From assembly GCA_049608225.1 (NCBI GenBank), contig JBMYXI010000011.1, forward strand, positions 1-61,402: 61,402 bases of DNA. The letters are read 5' to 3'. Of this stretch, positions 42,388 through 51,783 are shown one piece after another; position 1 is the stretch's first letter; every line of letters begins with the position of its first letter. The stretch comes from Parashewanella sp049608225. Lineage in GTDB: Bacteria; Pseudomonadota; Gammaproteobacteria; Enterobacterales; Shewanellaceae. A program made the translations under genes and the position numbers. A model generated the notes under the pieces. The model saw nothing but the letters and a program-made list of their open reading frames with translations. It had not been told where the DNA came from and searched no databases.

Positions 42388-44808
42388 TCAGTCAAACTTG
42401 AGTGTCCAGGAATTGATATAGCCAGTATCTTGATTAGCACTATCGACCACTTTTAGTCTCCAAATGCCTTGAGATTCAACACCAGCAGCATTAATTGAAT
42501 AAGTTTGCTGAATATTATCACTACCGCCACCTGTATTGCTATGTAGAGTCACGCTTTGTCCATTTGCCGCAATCAAATCAACTTTCAAATCGCCTTTATA
42601 GGTATGACGAATATCAACCGTTACGCTAACCGTGCCAGAATCACCTGTTCGAGTGACCGTTATTGGGCTAGTGATGCCTGTCGAATTGTTATCAGGGATT
42701 TGAAAGTCATTGCTATTGGTATAAGTTGATGGCGCACCGCCAGAGGCTGCATCATAATTTGCCACTAAACTGACTCCACTATAGGCTGAATAACCTCGGA
42801 TCATCACATAATAAGTACCTGCTTGTACATCTGAGTCACTAATGCTACAAGCTTCATTATTACCCGATTTATACGGACGACAATCAAATGTTGATGTTGT
42901 CGGTTCAGCACCTTGCCTCACATAAAGATCCGCATCGCCACTCCCACCACTCATGGTGAAACTAAGATTCGTCGCACCAGCAGGCACTTCAAGACGATAT
43001 ACTGTTTCTTCATTGCGATTACCGCTTAACCCTGTTTTTGCGACACCCTTTTTCAATACATTGTCACCAGAACCAGGATCTGTTGGACCATTACAACTCT
43101 CATCTAGATATGCCTTAGCAGCTTGGGCGTTAACTAAACCATTACCTGTTCTAATGTCGACACCTGCAACATCAATATCTTCTGCTGTTACATTAAGAGC
43201 ATTACGAATTTGTGCCGCTGTACAAGTTGGGTGATAGCTCCAAACTAAGGTCGCCACACCTGATACATGTGGCGTCGCCATTGAGGTACCATTATAGTAA
43301 GCGTAATCTTTACCACTTTCATCTGAAACGGTAACGCTTTGACCAACTTTTGCTCGTAATGCTAAACCTGTAGCCCGATCGACTGAAACAGAAACATTTT
43401 GTAACTCTGAGTTGTCATCCATAACAAAAGGGTTTTGTAATCCTGATCGTGCACTGTTACTAAATACAATTGTTGCTCTTGCACCTGCATTTTCACAGGC
43501 TTTAACGGCATTGATTTCAGGGCGAGAAGAACTTGATTGGTTACCAACACGCTCAACCAAACAGACCTTATTGGTCATATTACCACAATTAAAGCTAGCA
43601 CCACTCACCGAACATTCCGCTAATTCTCCAGTATAAGTACCATGGATAGGAGAAAGAGATTTAGAAACAGTACCAACCACACGAGAGTGAGGCACAACAC
43701 CATTATCAAAATAAGATGTGCTGCCTACCGTAATATTAGCTAAGCGACCTTCGCCCACAGTAACAGTCGATAAAATTGCTTCACCTGGGCCAGATATTTC
43801 AACTTGATCATTGTATTGGGAAAACGTAGCGTGCTGTTTGTTACTGTCAACAGCAGCAACTGACATCACCGAATCATAGGAAGCAGGATAACTTTTAGTG
43901 CTATTACCGCTGTTACCTGCCGCAGCAATAAGTAACACACCATTATTTGCTACCGATTGCATAGCATTGCGCTCCGTAGTCGAAGACCCCGCCCCACCTA
44001 AGCTCATAGTTACCACGTTTGAACCGTTGCTAACACAAGTGTTAATTGCGCTCACTAACGAAGAACTGTAACCCCAACCACTGGAGTTAAATACCTTAAT
44101 GACATGAACTTTAGCATTCTGGTTTGGTAATACTCCGACAACGCCTTCAGAGTTATTTATCGCAGCAATTGTGCCAGCAACATGTGTACCATGAGCATTA
44201 TTCGCACCAGGTACATTCCATTGACCCGTTCCTGAGTTATTGCTACCAGACACTTGATTACCGCTTAAATCATTATGAGCAAGATCATAACCTGAGTCGA
44301 TAATACAAATGGTTCGATTACCTGATTGACGATCATTTAGACTGGTCGCACCGACAAAAGTTTGTCCCCACGGCACTGTTTGTGCCAAAAAGCGACGAGG
44401 TAAATCTTCTTCAACGTATTCAACATCTGCGTATTGACTCATCTTTTCAGCCATTGAGTCATCCATAATGGCACTGTAACTTCTACTGTTACCTATTTGC
44501 TTCATATCCTGAGCATTCATATTGCTCATCATTTGCAAATGACTGAATAACTCCAATGACTGAACCTCTGATTCTCCCGAGAGCGATGTGACTTGATCAG
44601 AGCTAGCATTCGCGAATTGAGCCACGCTATCCTTAAACTTAACGATATATCGTTTAGGGAGGGGAGAATCTTGTGTTATTGAAAAGTTTTGTGCATTTAA
44701 TGCCGTAAACTCTTCAGCAGCAGTGTTTCCCGTTAACAAACAACCTGCAACTGCGAGCGCAATGCTCGAGACAGAAGTTAATACCGTTTTCCTATTTTTT
44801 GTATTCAT
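42388..44808 (-). CDS. Secreted subtilisin-like serine protease with PA, PPC and P domains
   Basis: Secreted S8 protease of 806 residues. Order: signal peptide (1-31); I9 propeptide (about 50-140); catalytic domain with Asp171 (CIIDSGYDL), His206 (NAHGTHVAG) and Ser509 (NGTSMATPHVSG); a PA domain (about 380-480) inserted between the histidine and serine; a PPC domain (about 590-690, with SGDADLYVRQGAEP); and a C-terminal proprotein-convertase P domain (about 700-806, RHTYKGDLKVDLIAANG). PPC and P domains are usually trimmed or assist folding and secretion. AGGGAAG precedes the ATG. Likely an extracellular nutrient-scavenging enzyme exported by type II secretion (inference). Confidence 0.93.
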   Translation of the reverse strand: MNTKNRKTVLTSVSSIALAVAGCLLTGNTAAEEFTALNAQNFSITQDSPLPKRYIVKFKDSVAQFANASSDQVTSLSGESEVQSLELFSHLQMMSNMNAQDMKQIGNSRSYSAIMDDSMAEKMSQYADVEYVEEDLPRRFLAQTVPWGQTFVGATSLNDRQSGNRTICIIDSGYDLAHNDLSGNQVSGSNNSGTGQWNVPGANNAHGTHVAGTIAAINNSEGVVGVLPNQNAKVHVIKVFNSSGWGYSSSLVSAINTCVSNGSNVVTMSLGGAGSSTTERNAMQSVANNGVLLIAAAGNSGNSTKSYPASYDSVMSVAAVDSNKQHATFSQYNDQVEISGPGEAILSTVTVGEGRLANITVGSTSYFDNGVVPHSRVVGTVSKSLSPIHGTYTGELAECSVSGASFNCGNMTNKVCLVERVGNQSSSSRPEINAVKACENAGARATIVFSNSARSGLQNPFVMDDNSELQNVSVSVDRATGLALRAKVGQSVTVSDESGKDYAYYNGTSMATPHVSGVATLVWSYHPTCTAAQIRNALNVTAEDIDVAGVDIRTGNGLVNAQAAKAYLDESCNGPTDPGSGDNVLKKGVAKTGLSGNRNEETVYRLEVPAGATNLSFTMSGGSGDADLYVRQGAEPTTSTFDCRPYKSGNNEACSISDSDVQAGTYYVMIRGYSAYSGVSLVANYDAASGGAPSTYTNSNDFQIPDNNSTGITSPITVTRTGDSGTVSVTVDIRHTYKGDLKVDLIAANGQSVTLHSNTGGGSDNIQQTYSINAAGVESQGIWRLKVVDSANQDTGYINSWTLKFD

Positions 44809-45416
44809 TTATCTTCCCTATTTATGCTTATAATATTTCGCAGTCATAAATGATCTTTTACAGCACACTGATCAAATAACCCCATCAGCAATTACTGGTC
44901 ATTTTTAAACCGCGCTTGGAAGTACAATTCAAATAGAGATAAATGTAAACAATTTGTTAAATTAGAGTGTTGTATAAACAACAACTAGAAACTCGAAGCG
45001 ATACGACATATATATTCAAAGAAAACAGAAAAAACTACCTTAAACCGAATTTAAAGCGACAAATATCGAATAACTATCAACTTGAATATTTAGAGCACTA
45101 AAAATAGCATGTTTTAGATATAATCAGCCATGAAGCTTAACATCTTTAAATATCAACAAATTAACAAAACACGACAGCGCATATTCCTTTTTGAAATATG
45201 ATATTACCATTTTAATTTTTAACTGTTTTTCTTAAATATATTTTTGACACTTTCCTATTTCATGTCATTTAATTGTTAGATTTACATTTTTTGACATTTT
45301 TAATTTAACCCATAATCAAAGATATATTATGAGTTAAATCGTTAATTGAATGCTGAACATTCATATACTTGCTAAAATCACCGTTAACTGCGTTATAAAT
45401 TTTGCAAGTAGAGCCA
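44809..45416. other. 608-base A+T-rich intergenic region
   Basis: No gene of reasonable length with a start signal is visible on either strand. The region is very A+T-rich, with several short T-runs and TTGACA-like hexamers pointing in both directions, and must contain the subtilase promoter at its left end. No inverted repeat as strong as those elsewhere in the window was seen. Confidence 0.5.
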
Positions 45417-47357
45417 CTAAATCTTAAAATCACTAATTTGCAACGCAAGCTGTTGGGCGTCATCAGCCAACTCTTTACCAATTTTACTCGCGGTTTGAGC
45501 CGCGACTAACGCTTCTTTCGCACCCAATTCGATAGCATGAGTCTTGCTGTCAACTTGGCTCGTTGCTAAGCGTTGCTCAGTCACAATGTCAGCAATTTGC
45601 TTACTTAACATGGCGACATCAATTACTCGTTTAGTGACATTACTGATGGTTGAGTTAACAGCCTGAGCTTGCTCTACTCCCGTATTGGCTTTTTGAGTGC
45701 CAGATTCCATCGTCGTTACGGCTTTGGTTGTCGCAGTTTGTACTAATTCAATCATTCGACGAATTTCATCAGTGGAGCTGGCGGTTCGACTTGCTAGCGT
45801 TCTTACTTCATCGGCTACAACAGCAAAACCACGCCCTTGTTCACCAGCTCTTGCAGCCTCAATTGCGGCATTTAATGCAAGTAAATTAGTTTGCTCGGCA
45901 ATGCCATGGATCACATCCACGACTTTTCCGATATCATCTGCATGTTGAGCAAGTTGATTAATCGCTGCAGCGCCTAAATCCACTTCTTTGGCAATGAGAT
46001 TGATTGCTTCAACCGTATCCTCAATCACACTTTGCCCATGCTCAACATCTGTTTGAGCTGTCACCGTTAGCTCCGTAGCCTGCTGCGTATTCCCTTCAAC
46101 TGTATTCACTGAGGTAACTAATTGGCTGATTGCTGATGCAACTTGATAAGTATCTTGCTGTTGTATATGAAGATTAGACTCAACCTCCTTTGTAACAACA
46201 TGAACTTGATTACTCGCTGAAACCACCTCTTGACTCAGTTTTTGTACCTCTGCAATAAGATTTCTCATGCTGAGCAACATTTGATTTAACGCCGTGGATA
46301 TTTGACCAAACTCATCAGTACTATTTAATTTAATATCTTGTGTTAAATCACCTTGAGCAATCATCGAAGTGACTCGATTGATTTCGGCCACATTATTACT
46401 AATGGCTTTATAGGCCGAAATAAAGAAATACAAACTAATAATAACAATTAAGCACATCATGATTATTAGCATTAATACATCAGATTCTTGACCTTCGATC
46501 TTCTCAGTTAATAAACCATCCAATAATACGCCCGAGATTGATTGTAGCTGTTGCAAGCTTTTACTTTGCGCAGCGCTCATTGCCACAAAGTCATTAAGTT
46601 GTATTTCAAAGTCATCAGGTTCGATGATCTTGCCATTAATCGTGGTGATCAAAGACTGAGTTAATTGGTTAACGCGCTGCACCGCCCTTAACCACTCATC
46701 TTCTTTATTTAAATAATGTGACAGTTGATCGGTATTTTTCATTAACAATGTCGTTAATTCCGCCAATCGTTTATTGGTTGCCACAATTTGTGTATAAGAT
46801 TCAGGAGTAAATCGCCCAGCAGTAAGTATGTCTTTGGCGAGTTTACTGTCTCTGGAAGTAAACTCTGTAACCAATGACAGCCTTAGGCTATAAAGTTCAG
46901 CGAGGTAAAAATACACAGGATTGCTATCCAGCGACAGTCCGCTTTCAGAAGCAATGTTTTCCTTAAGTGCCAATACAAGATCATCAAACCTGTCTAAATG
47001 TTTTTCCGAATCACTGGTTTTATCCGCTAACGCAGTTAACTCAGACAGCTGAATAGAAGATCTTGGATAATCTGAAAGTTCGAGCTTTTGTAATTCTTTC
47101 AGTAAAGAGGTTTTTGGCAATGTTAAGCCTGATCCTCGCGCTCGAATCACTTGATTTTCTATATTGATCAACACATCAAGGTATTGCTTACCAAGCAACT
47201 TTTTCTCTGTTGTGGTAACTTGCTGTATTTGTAGATAAATAAAGCTGCATGCACCGATAATTAACGGAAGTAATGTCACACTCGCTAAAATTACAAATTT
47301 CTTTTTAAAGCACAGACGGTTAAATAATCGAACCCCAAATGAAAAAATTCCTGTCAT
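45417..47357 (-). CDS. Methyl-accepting chemotaxis protein
   Basis: Chemoreceptor of 646 residues. Membrane segments lie near residues 21-43 and 297-320, bounding a mostly helical periplasmic sensing region of about 250 residues that may be a four-helix-bundle type. A HAMP domain follows (about 320-372), then the cytoplasmic signalling hairpin with the conserved tip EQGRGFAVVADEVRTLASRT. The ligand is unknown. There is no C-terminal CheR-docking pentapeptide; the protein ends in QISDFKI. It is monocistronic. Confidence 0.92.
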   Translation of the reverse strand: MTGIFSFGVRLFNRLCFKKKFVILASVTLLPLIIGACSFIYLQIQQVTTTEKKLLGKQYLDVLINIENQVIRARGSGLTLPKTSLLKELQKLELSDYPRSSIQLSELTALADKTSDSEKHLDRFDDLVLALKENIASESGLSLDSNPVYFYLAELYSLRLSLVTEFTSRDSKLAKDILTAGRFTPESYTQIVATNKRLAELTTLLMKNTDQLSHYLNKEDEWLRAVQRVNQLTQSLITTINGKIIEPDDFEIQLNDFVAMSAAQSKSLQQLQSISGVLLDGLLTEKIEGQESDVLMLIIMMCLIVIISLYFFISAYKAISNNVAEINRVTSMIAQGDLTQDIKLNSTDEFGQISTALNQMLLSMRNLIAEVQKLSQEVVSASNQVHVVTKEVESNLHIQQQDTYQVASAISQLVTSVNTVEGNTQQATELTVTAQTDVEHGQSVIEDTVEAINLIAKEVDLGAAAINQLAQHADDIGKVVDVIHGIAEQTNLLALNAAIEAARAGEQGRGFAVVADEVRTLASRTASSTDEIRRMIELVQTATTKAVTTMESGTQKANTGVEQAQAVNSTISNVTKRVIDVAMLSKQIADIVTEQRLATSQVDSKTHAIELGAKEALVAAQTASKIGKELADDAQQLALQISDFKI

Positions 47358-47546
47358 TTTATTATCATTTCCATAACTACAAATAAAGGCAACGTCGATA
47401 GCGTACTAATATCAGACCCATATGTCTTTATTTTTATTTCATTTAATGATGAAAATCATGCTCTCGAAGTAAGCACGAACACGCGGAGCACACAAAACAG
47501 GACTTGCTTACCATTTCAACAAAAAGCCAACATTCGTTATGGTTTA

Positions 47547-48548
47547 TTAAGTACCACTGCAGTGCTGCAATTGCGATACACAAGCATTATTCAATTCCTT
47601 TGGTGCATTACGATTCGAAGATACCCAAAGTGGGCAAATTTGAGAACAATCTTTCAGTGCGGGCTGGTTATCCAAAAACAGCTGTGTTTTAAGGCCTGTC
47701 GCGGATTTAAGGTTCTGCAATCCATCTAAGCTCGTTAACTTAGTATTTCCACTGACATTAACTCGTTGTACAAAAAAATCGACACTAGACAACGCACTAA
47801 TGGAAACCAGCAACGGGTTCTCAATAACAAGTACGTCTTTTGGTATAGTTTCACTGTCTGTTTCAAAGCTTGAACCATCTAAAGTTTGCAAGCTTTTATT
47901 ACCTATGATCTCAAGTCCGCCTCCAATGGCTATTTCAGAATTTAAACCTTTAAAATCAACTAATGCATCGTTATGGCTAATCGTCAAGCTGCCATGTAAC
48001 CCTTGAAAACTATCCATACCGGACAATGAGCTTAATTTTGGATTATCTTGAATTAATATTGAGCTTTCTACGATTAATAAAAAACCTAACCCATGTAAAT
48101 TTGTTAAGTTTGCATTGTTTACAATTTCAAGATTATTACCTTGAGCAGACATTAATTTCATTGACGGGTAGGGTTTGATCTCATTTAACACATCTAACCC
48201 ACTCAAATTCTCTAGTAATGGGTTATTACTGATCCTCAAGTATTCAAGAAAATTCACGCCAGCTAATCCTGATAGAGCTTTTAAACTCGGGTTATCATCA
48301 ACCGTGAGCTGTTCGTATTCCAATTTTGATAAAGGTGACAGATCATCAATATCTTTACCACTCACGGTAATACTTCCGTGATAATTAATATAATCGCAGC
48401 GAGAAAAATCGCCAGATAAACTCTGAATAAATTCATTAACCATTTTTTGGTTGTTAAGAATAATCGGATTCGTTGATTGATAACTGCAAGTTGCCCACAC
48501 AGAATGGCTTGCTAACAACAATATTACCATCAATGGTTTCAGTTTCAT
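47547..48548 (-). CDS. Secreted leucine-rich / receptor L-domain-like repeat protein
   Basis: Exported protein of 333 residues. The ATG at 48548 (AGGTG about 6 bases upstream) begins a signal peptide (MKLKPLMVILLLASHSVWA). The mature part has about eight irregular repeats of the type L-x-I-x-N-P-x-L-x-x-L-x-G-L (SNNPLLENLSGL, QDNPKLSSLSGM, SGNTKLTSLDGL), as in receptor L-domain proteins and leucine-rich repeats, making a curved binding surface. Cysteines at both ends (TCSYQS; KDCSQICP) cap it. Function is probably ligand or protein binding at the cell surface; the partner is unknown. It occupies the place where recR would follow ybaB in related genomes. Confidence 0.75.
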   Translation of the reverse strand: MKLKPLMVILLLASHSVWATCSYQSTNPIILNNQKMVNEFIQSLSGDFSRCDYINYHGSITVSGKDIDDLSPLSKLEYEQLTVDDNPSLKALSGLAGVNFLEYLRISNNPLLENLSGLDVLNEIKPYPSMKLMSAQGNNLEIVNNANLTNLHGLGFLLIVESSILIQDNPKLSSLSGMDSFQGLHGSLTISHNDALVDFKGLNSEIAIGGGLEIIGNKSLQTLDGSSFETDSETIPKDVLVIENPLLVSISALSSVDFFVQRVNVSGNTKLTSLDGLQNLKSATGLKTQLFLDNQPALKDCSQICPLWVSSNRNAPKELNNACVSQLQHCSGT

Positions 48549-48850
48549 CTGGCACCTCACATTTAATAAACAGCCAAGCGGAGAAAATTTCTGAAGGACT
48601 ACCTAGCTAACGATAAGCGAGTGTAACCGTCAAGCACACAGCTCAAACCATAAACACTATACATTCGCGGCATTGTAATAGAATGCATTTGAACGGCAGC
48701 TTACTAATCGGCGTGAGCTTAATAACATTTATGCATAATACGAAACGGTTTCATTAAGAAATGTTAACACCATGATTTTTTTAAGCTAGTTATAAGGTGC
48801 ATCAACAATAATATGGTCAATGAAAGTTTAAATTGACTATTGTGAAACGC

Positions 48851-48906
48851 GCTCTATGCCAAATAAAAACAGCGACCTAAGTCGCTGTTTTTATTTGGCA
48901 TAGAGC
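48851..48906. terminator. Very long perfect hairpin after ybaB
   Basis: Arms 48851-48876 and 48881-48906 are perfect 26-base inverted copies around a 4-base loop. The core is AAAAACAGCGAC/GTCGCTGTTTTT. It abuts the ybaB stop codon. It has A and T runs and will terminate transcription in either direction. Nothing else was seen in 48549-48850 beyond promoter-like sequence. Confidence 0.95.
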
Positions 48907-49239
48907 TTAAAATGGCATTTTCATGCCTGGTGGCATTTGCATTCCACCTGTGACTTCTGCCATCTTGTCTTTTTGATTTTCTTCAACACGACGCGCAGCA
49001 TCATTGCAGGCCGCAGCAATTAAATCTTCTAGCATTTCTTTATCGTCGTCTTCCAAAAGACTTGGATCAATTTCAACTTTACGTACATTATGGTTACCAG
49101 TCATGGTGACTTTAACCATGCCTGCGCCAGATTCACCCGTCATTTCCATGCGAGCAATTTCTTCCTGCATTTTCGCCATTTTGTCTTGCATCATTTGGGC
49201 TTGCTTCATCAAGTTGCCCATACCGCCTTTTCCAAACAT
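48907..49239 (-). CDS. ybaB: Nucleoid-associated protein YbaB/EbfC
   Basis: DNA-binding nucleoid protein of 110 residues that forms a tweezer-like dimer. It has the family pattern MFGKGGMGNLMKQAQMMQDKMAKMQEE and a Met/Pro-rich end (GGMQMPPGMKMPF). The frame extends to 49266, but the ATG at 49239 gives the conserved start. It lies 71 bases after dnaX. In many relatives recR follows; here transcription stops at a strong hairpin instead. Confidence 0.95.
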   Translation of the reverse strand: MFGKGGMGNLMKQAQMMQDKMAKMQEEIARMEMTGESGAGMVKVTMTGNHNVRKVEIDPSLLEDDDKEMLEDLIAAACNDAARRVEENQKDKMAEVTGGMQMPPGMKMPF

Positions 49240-49310
49240 AATTTTTTCTCTTTCTTTCAGGAACAAATTGACGATAATTTTACTTAAATTTCGTCATTAA
49301 ATAAATTGAA

Positions 49311-51650
49311 TTACACTTTGTTAAAATCTAAGTCTGCAATTGACTCTGCTTTAAGCGCTAAATTGGTTGGAGAGTAAGCGACTGAATCTGCCACTAAGCT
49401 TGCTCCCATTTGCGCCGAAAGCCATTGCACATTTACATCTGCTAACAATTTTTGCTGGGCTTCATTGAGTAAATCGGTTTGAAATCGCTTACGGATCTCA
49501 AGGGGCGTTTCTCTTTTATTATCAATACCGACATCAATTTTAACATCTGTCTCAGTATTAAAGTACTTAGCCAGTGCACTGTTAAGTTGACTCACAGCTG
49601 ATGCCGCAGCAAGGTGTTTCTGATCTGGTTTCAATAATAAGACAATTGATTTGCCAAGTTGCTGACAAACCGAATTAACCGCTAATTGTCTGATCCGTCC
49701 GCCAAACTCAATTTTTGACATTAACTTATACCAATACAAATCGGTACTATCACCGGTGATCACAGCTTGATTTTTGCTGTTAACCTGCGAGAGAGCTTCC
49801 GTCACATTTTCGTCTGTACTTTTTCCAATATTGTCACCAGTAACGACTTCTGTTTGCTCTGGTTCGACTGGTTGCTTCTCACTCACTTGTTCGCAACCAA
49901 CCGTTGTGGTTAACCCTTTAACTTGAGCGCTATTACTGTCCAGCCACGGCGGCGTATCATCCAATGCTATGCTTTGCTCAATCGGAGCATTTTCTGCAGC
50001 AGGAACTTGAGCTTCAGGATCTGTTATTCCCGCAGAATCTCTGCGTTTTAGCTCAAGTTTACGCTTTTTTACAACACCTTCCTTAGTTTTATCTGTTTCT
50101 GCTCCGTTTGAATCAATTTCAGCACGTAAGGCATCACGATTGGCCAATACCGCACCAAGCAAATCATCACCGATATCCATTGATGGAGGTATTTCAGGTT
50201 TGTCAGGCAAAACTTCGACTTGGTTATGTGTTGGCGTCACTGCCGTATCAGTAGCTGGTGTAGGCTCCTGAACTGCCGATTCAAAATTTGACTCGTGCGC
50301 AGTCAACTCCTGATCCTGTTGCTGAAACCCTTGGCTCTGTGCTTGGCTTAACAACAAAGCCTGCTCAGCCTCGAGTTCTTGCTCGTCGTCATTATCAACA
50401 CTGACAGTTTGCTCATCTGCAACGGTTGGCTGTGCTTGCTCAGAAGTTATTGCAGTTGTTGCTTGAGGTTGTGATTGCGCTGATCTTGATACAGCTGCTA
50501 CTGGCGCAACATCGGGTATAGCGACCTGTACTTGTTCACCTTGTTCTGTTTCCCAGCGGGTAACTTGTTGCTGCGGTACAAACGCAACAGCTCTTAATAA
50601 TGCCATTTCTAATCCTGATTTCGGATCAGGTGCATAAGCAATCTCTTTGCGACCGCTGACTAATATTTGATAATAGAGCTGCACTTGCTCTGGTGATAGT
50701 TGCTGGGCAAATGCTTTTATTTGCTCGCTATACAAGGATAACTGCGCAGCTGCTGGGGCAAATTGGGTCAAAGTAATTTGATGTAGTAACTCAAGTAAGC
50801 TACGCAATACTTCTTCAGGCTCAGCGCCAAAGCTGATCACTTTTGTACATGCAGGCATTAACTCTGCAACATTGCCCGTTGTTAAAGCAGCTAGTAAACC
50901 TAAAACATGCTGTTCATCAATACTACCCAGCATAGTTTGCACTTGCTTAAGCATGATTTCACCCGCGCCAAATGCAATGGCTTGATCCGTTAAACTTAGT
51001 GCATCACGCATACTGCCGTTTGCCGCCTTAGCAAGCAAGGACAAGGCTGCATCTTCAAAAGGGAGCTTTTCTTGTGTTAAAACATGTCTGAGTTGCTTTC
51101 CAATGTCATCTTGAGTAAGGCTTTTTAAATTAAACTGTAAGCAGCGAGATAAAACTGTTATCGGTAGCTTTTGCGGATCGGTCGTTGCCAGTAAGAACTT
51201 CACATGCTCCGGTGGCTCTTCCAAGGTTTTCAGGAGTGCATTGAAACTGCTTCGTGAAAGCATATGCACTTCATCAATCAGATAGACTTTATAACGCCCT
51301 CGGGTCGGACGATATTGCACATTGTCAAGAATTTCACGGGTATCATCGACTTTGGTTCTTGATGCCGCATCCACTTCAATAAGGTCAACAAATCGACCTT
51401 GAGCGATTTCTGCACAACTTGAACATTGACCACAAGGAATTGCAGTTACGCCTTGTTCACAATTCAAACCTTTTGCAAAGAGTCGCGCTAAACTAGTTTT
51501 GCCGACACCACGAGTGCCTGTAAATAAGTAAGCATGATGTAAGCGCTGTTGTGATAACGCATTCGTTAATGCATGAAGCACATGAGACTGACCCACAACT
51601 TGCTCAAACTTGGCAGGGCGCCATTTTCTGGCCAACACCTGATATGACAT
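49311..51650 (-). CDS. dnaX: DNA polymerase III subunits tau and gamma
   Basis: Clamp-loader ATPase; the full-length tau has 779 residues. The P-loop is GTRGVGKTS (about 45-53), zinc cysteines are 64, 73, 76 and 79, and the DExx box is LIDEVHMLS. Domain III runs to about residue 365. A Gln/Glu/Thr-rich linker follows, then the C-terminal domains that bind DnaB and alpha. Codons 527-529 (GTA AAA AAG) form a slippery site for making the shorter gamma subunit. It is separated from apt by a hairpin and followed by ybaB. Confidence 0.96.
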   Translation of the reverse strand: MSYQVLARKWRPAKFEQVVGQSHVLHALTNALSQQRLHHAYLFTGTRGVGKTSLARLFAKGLNCEQGVTAIPCGQCSSCAEIAQGRFVDLIEVDAASRTKVDDTREILDNVQYRPTRGRYKVYLIDEVHMLSRSSFNALLKTLEEPPEHVKFLLATTDPQKLPITVLSRCLQFNLKSLTQDDIGKQLRHVLTQEKLPFEDAALSLLAKAANGSMRDALSLTDQAIAFGAGEIMLKQVQTMLGSIDEQHVLGLLAALTTGNVAELMPACTKVISFGAEPEEVLRSLLELLHQITLTQFAPAAAQLSLYSEQIKAFAQQLSPEQVQLYYQILVSGRKEIAYAPDPKSGLEMALLRAVAFVPQQQVTRWETEQGEQVQVAIPDVAPVAAVSRSAQSQPQATTAITSEQAQPTVADEQTVSVDNDDEQELEAEQALLLSQAQSQGFQQQDQELTAHESNFESAVQEPTPATDTAVTPTHNQVEVLPDKPEIPPSMDIGDDLLGAVLANRDALRAEIDSNGAETDKTKEGVVKKRKLELKRRDSAGITDPEAQVPAAENAPIEQSIALDDTPPWLDSNSAQVKGLTTTVGCEQVSEKQPVEPEQTEVVTGDNIGKSTDENVTEALSQVNSKNQAVITGDSTDLYWYKLMSKIEFGGRIRQLAVNSVCQQLGKSIVLLLKPDQKHLAAASAVSQLNSALAKYFNTETDVKIDVGIDNKRETPLEIRKRFQTDLLNEAQQKLLADVNVQWLSAQMGASLVADSVAYSPTNLALKAESIADLDFNKV
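50031..50085 (-). promoter_or_regulatory. Programmed -1 frameshift signal in dnaX
   Basis: The slippery heptamer A-AAA-AAG lies at 50064-50070 in the correct phase. Shifting back one base gives GCG then TAA (50059-50061), so gamma would be about 530 residues. A Shine-Dalgarno-like AAGGAAGG lies about 7 bases upstream and a CGCAGA/TCTGCG hairpin (50031-50045) 18 bases downstream. E. coli uses the same heptamer with the same three elements. Confidence 0.85.
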
Positions 51651-51736
51651 GAAGTTCCTAAGCGGCTTGTTAGAATAATTAATTATAGGACTTTATCATG
51701 CAATTGTGCGATAAACCAGTGGAAGAAAAAATGATA

Positions 51737-51760
51737 AATGGCAGTTGATTAACTGCCATT
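51737..51760 (-). terminator. Terminator-like hairpin after apt
   Basis: AATGGCAGTT and AACTGCCATT form a perfect 10-base stem around 4 bases. On the minus strand TATCATTTTTTC follows. It lies 24 bases after the apt stop and before dnaX. Confidence 0.75.
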
Positions 51761-51783
51761 CAGAGTAGAAATTAGCTGGGCAA

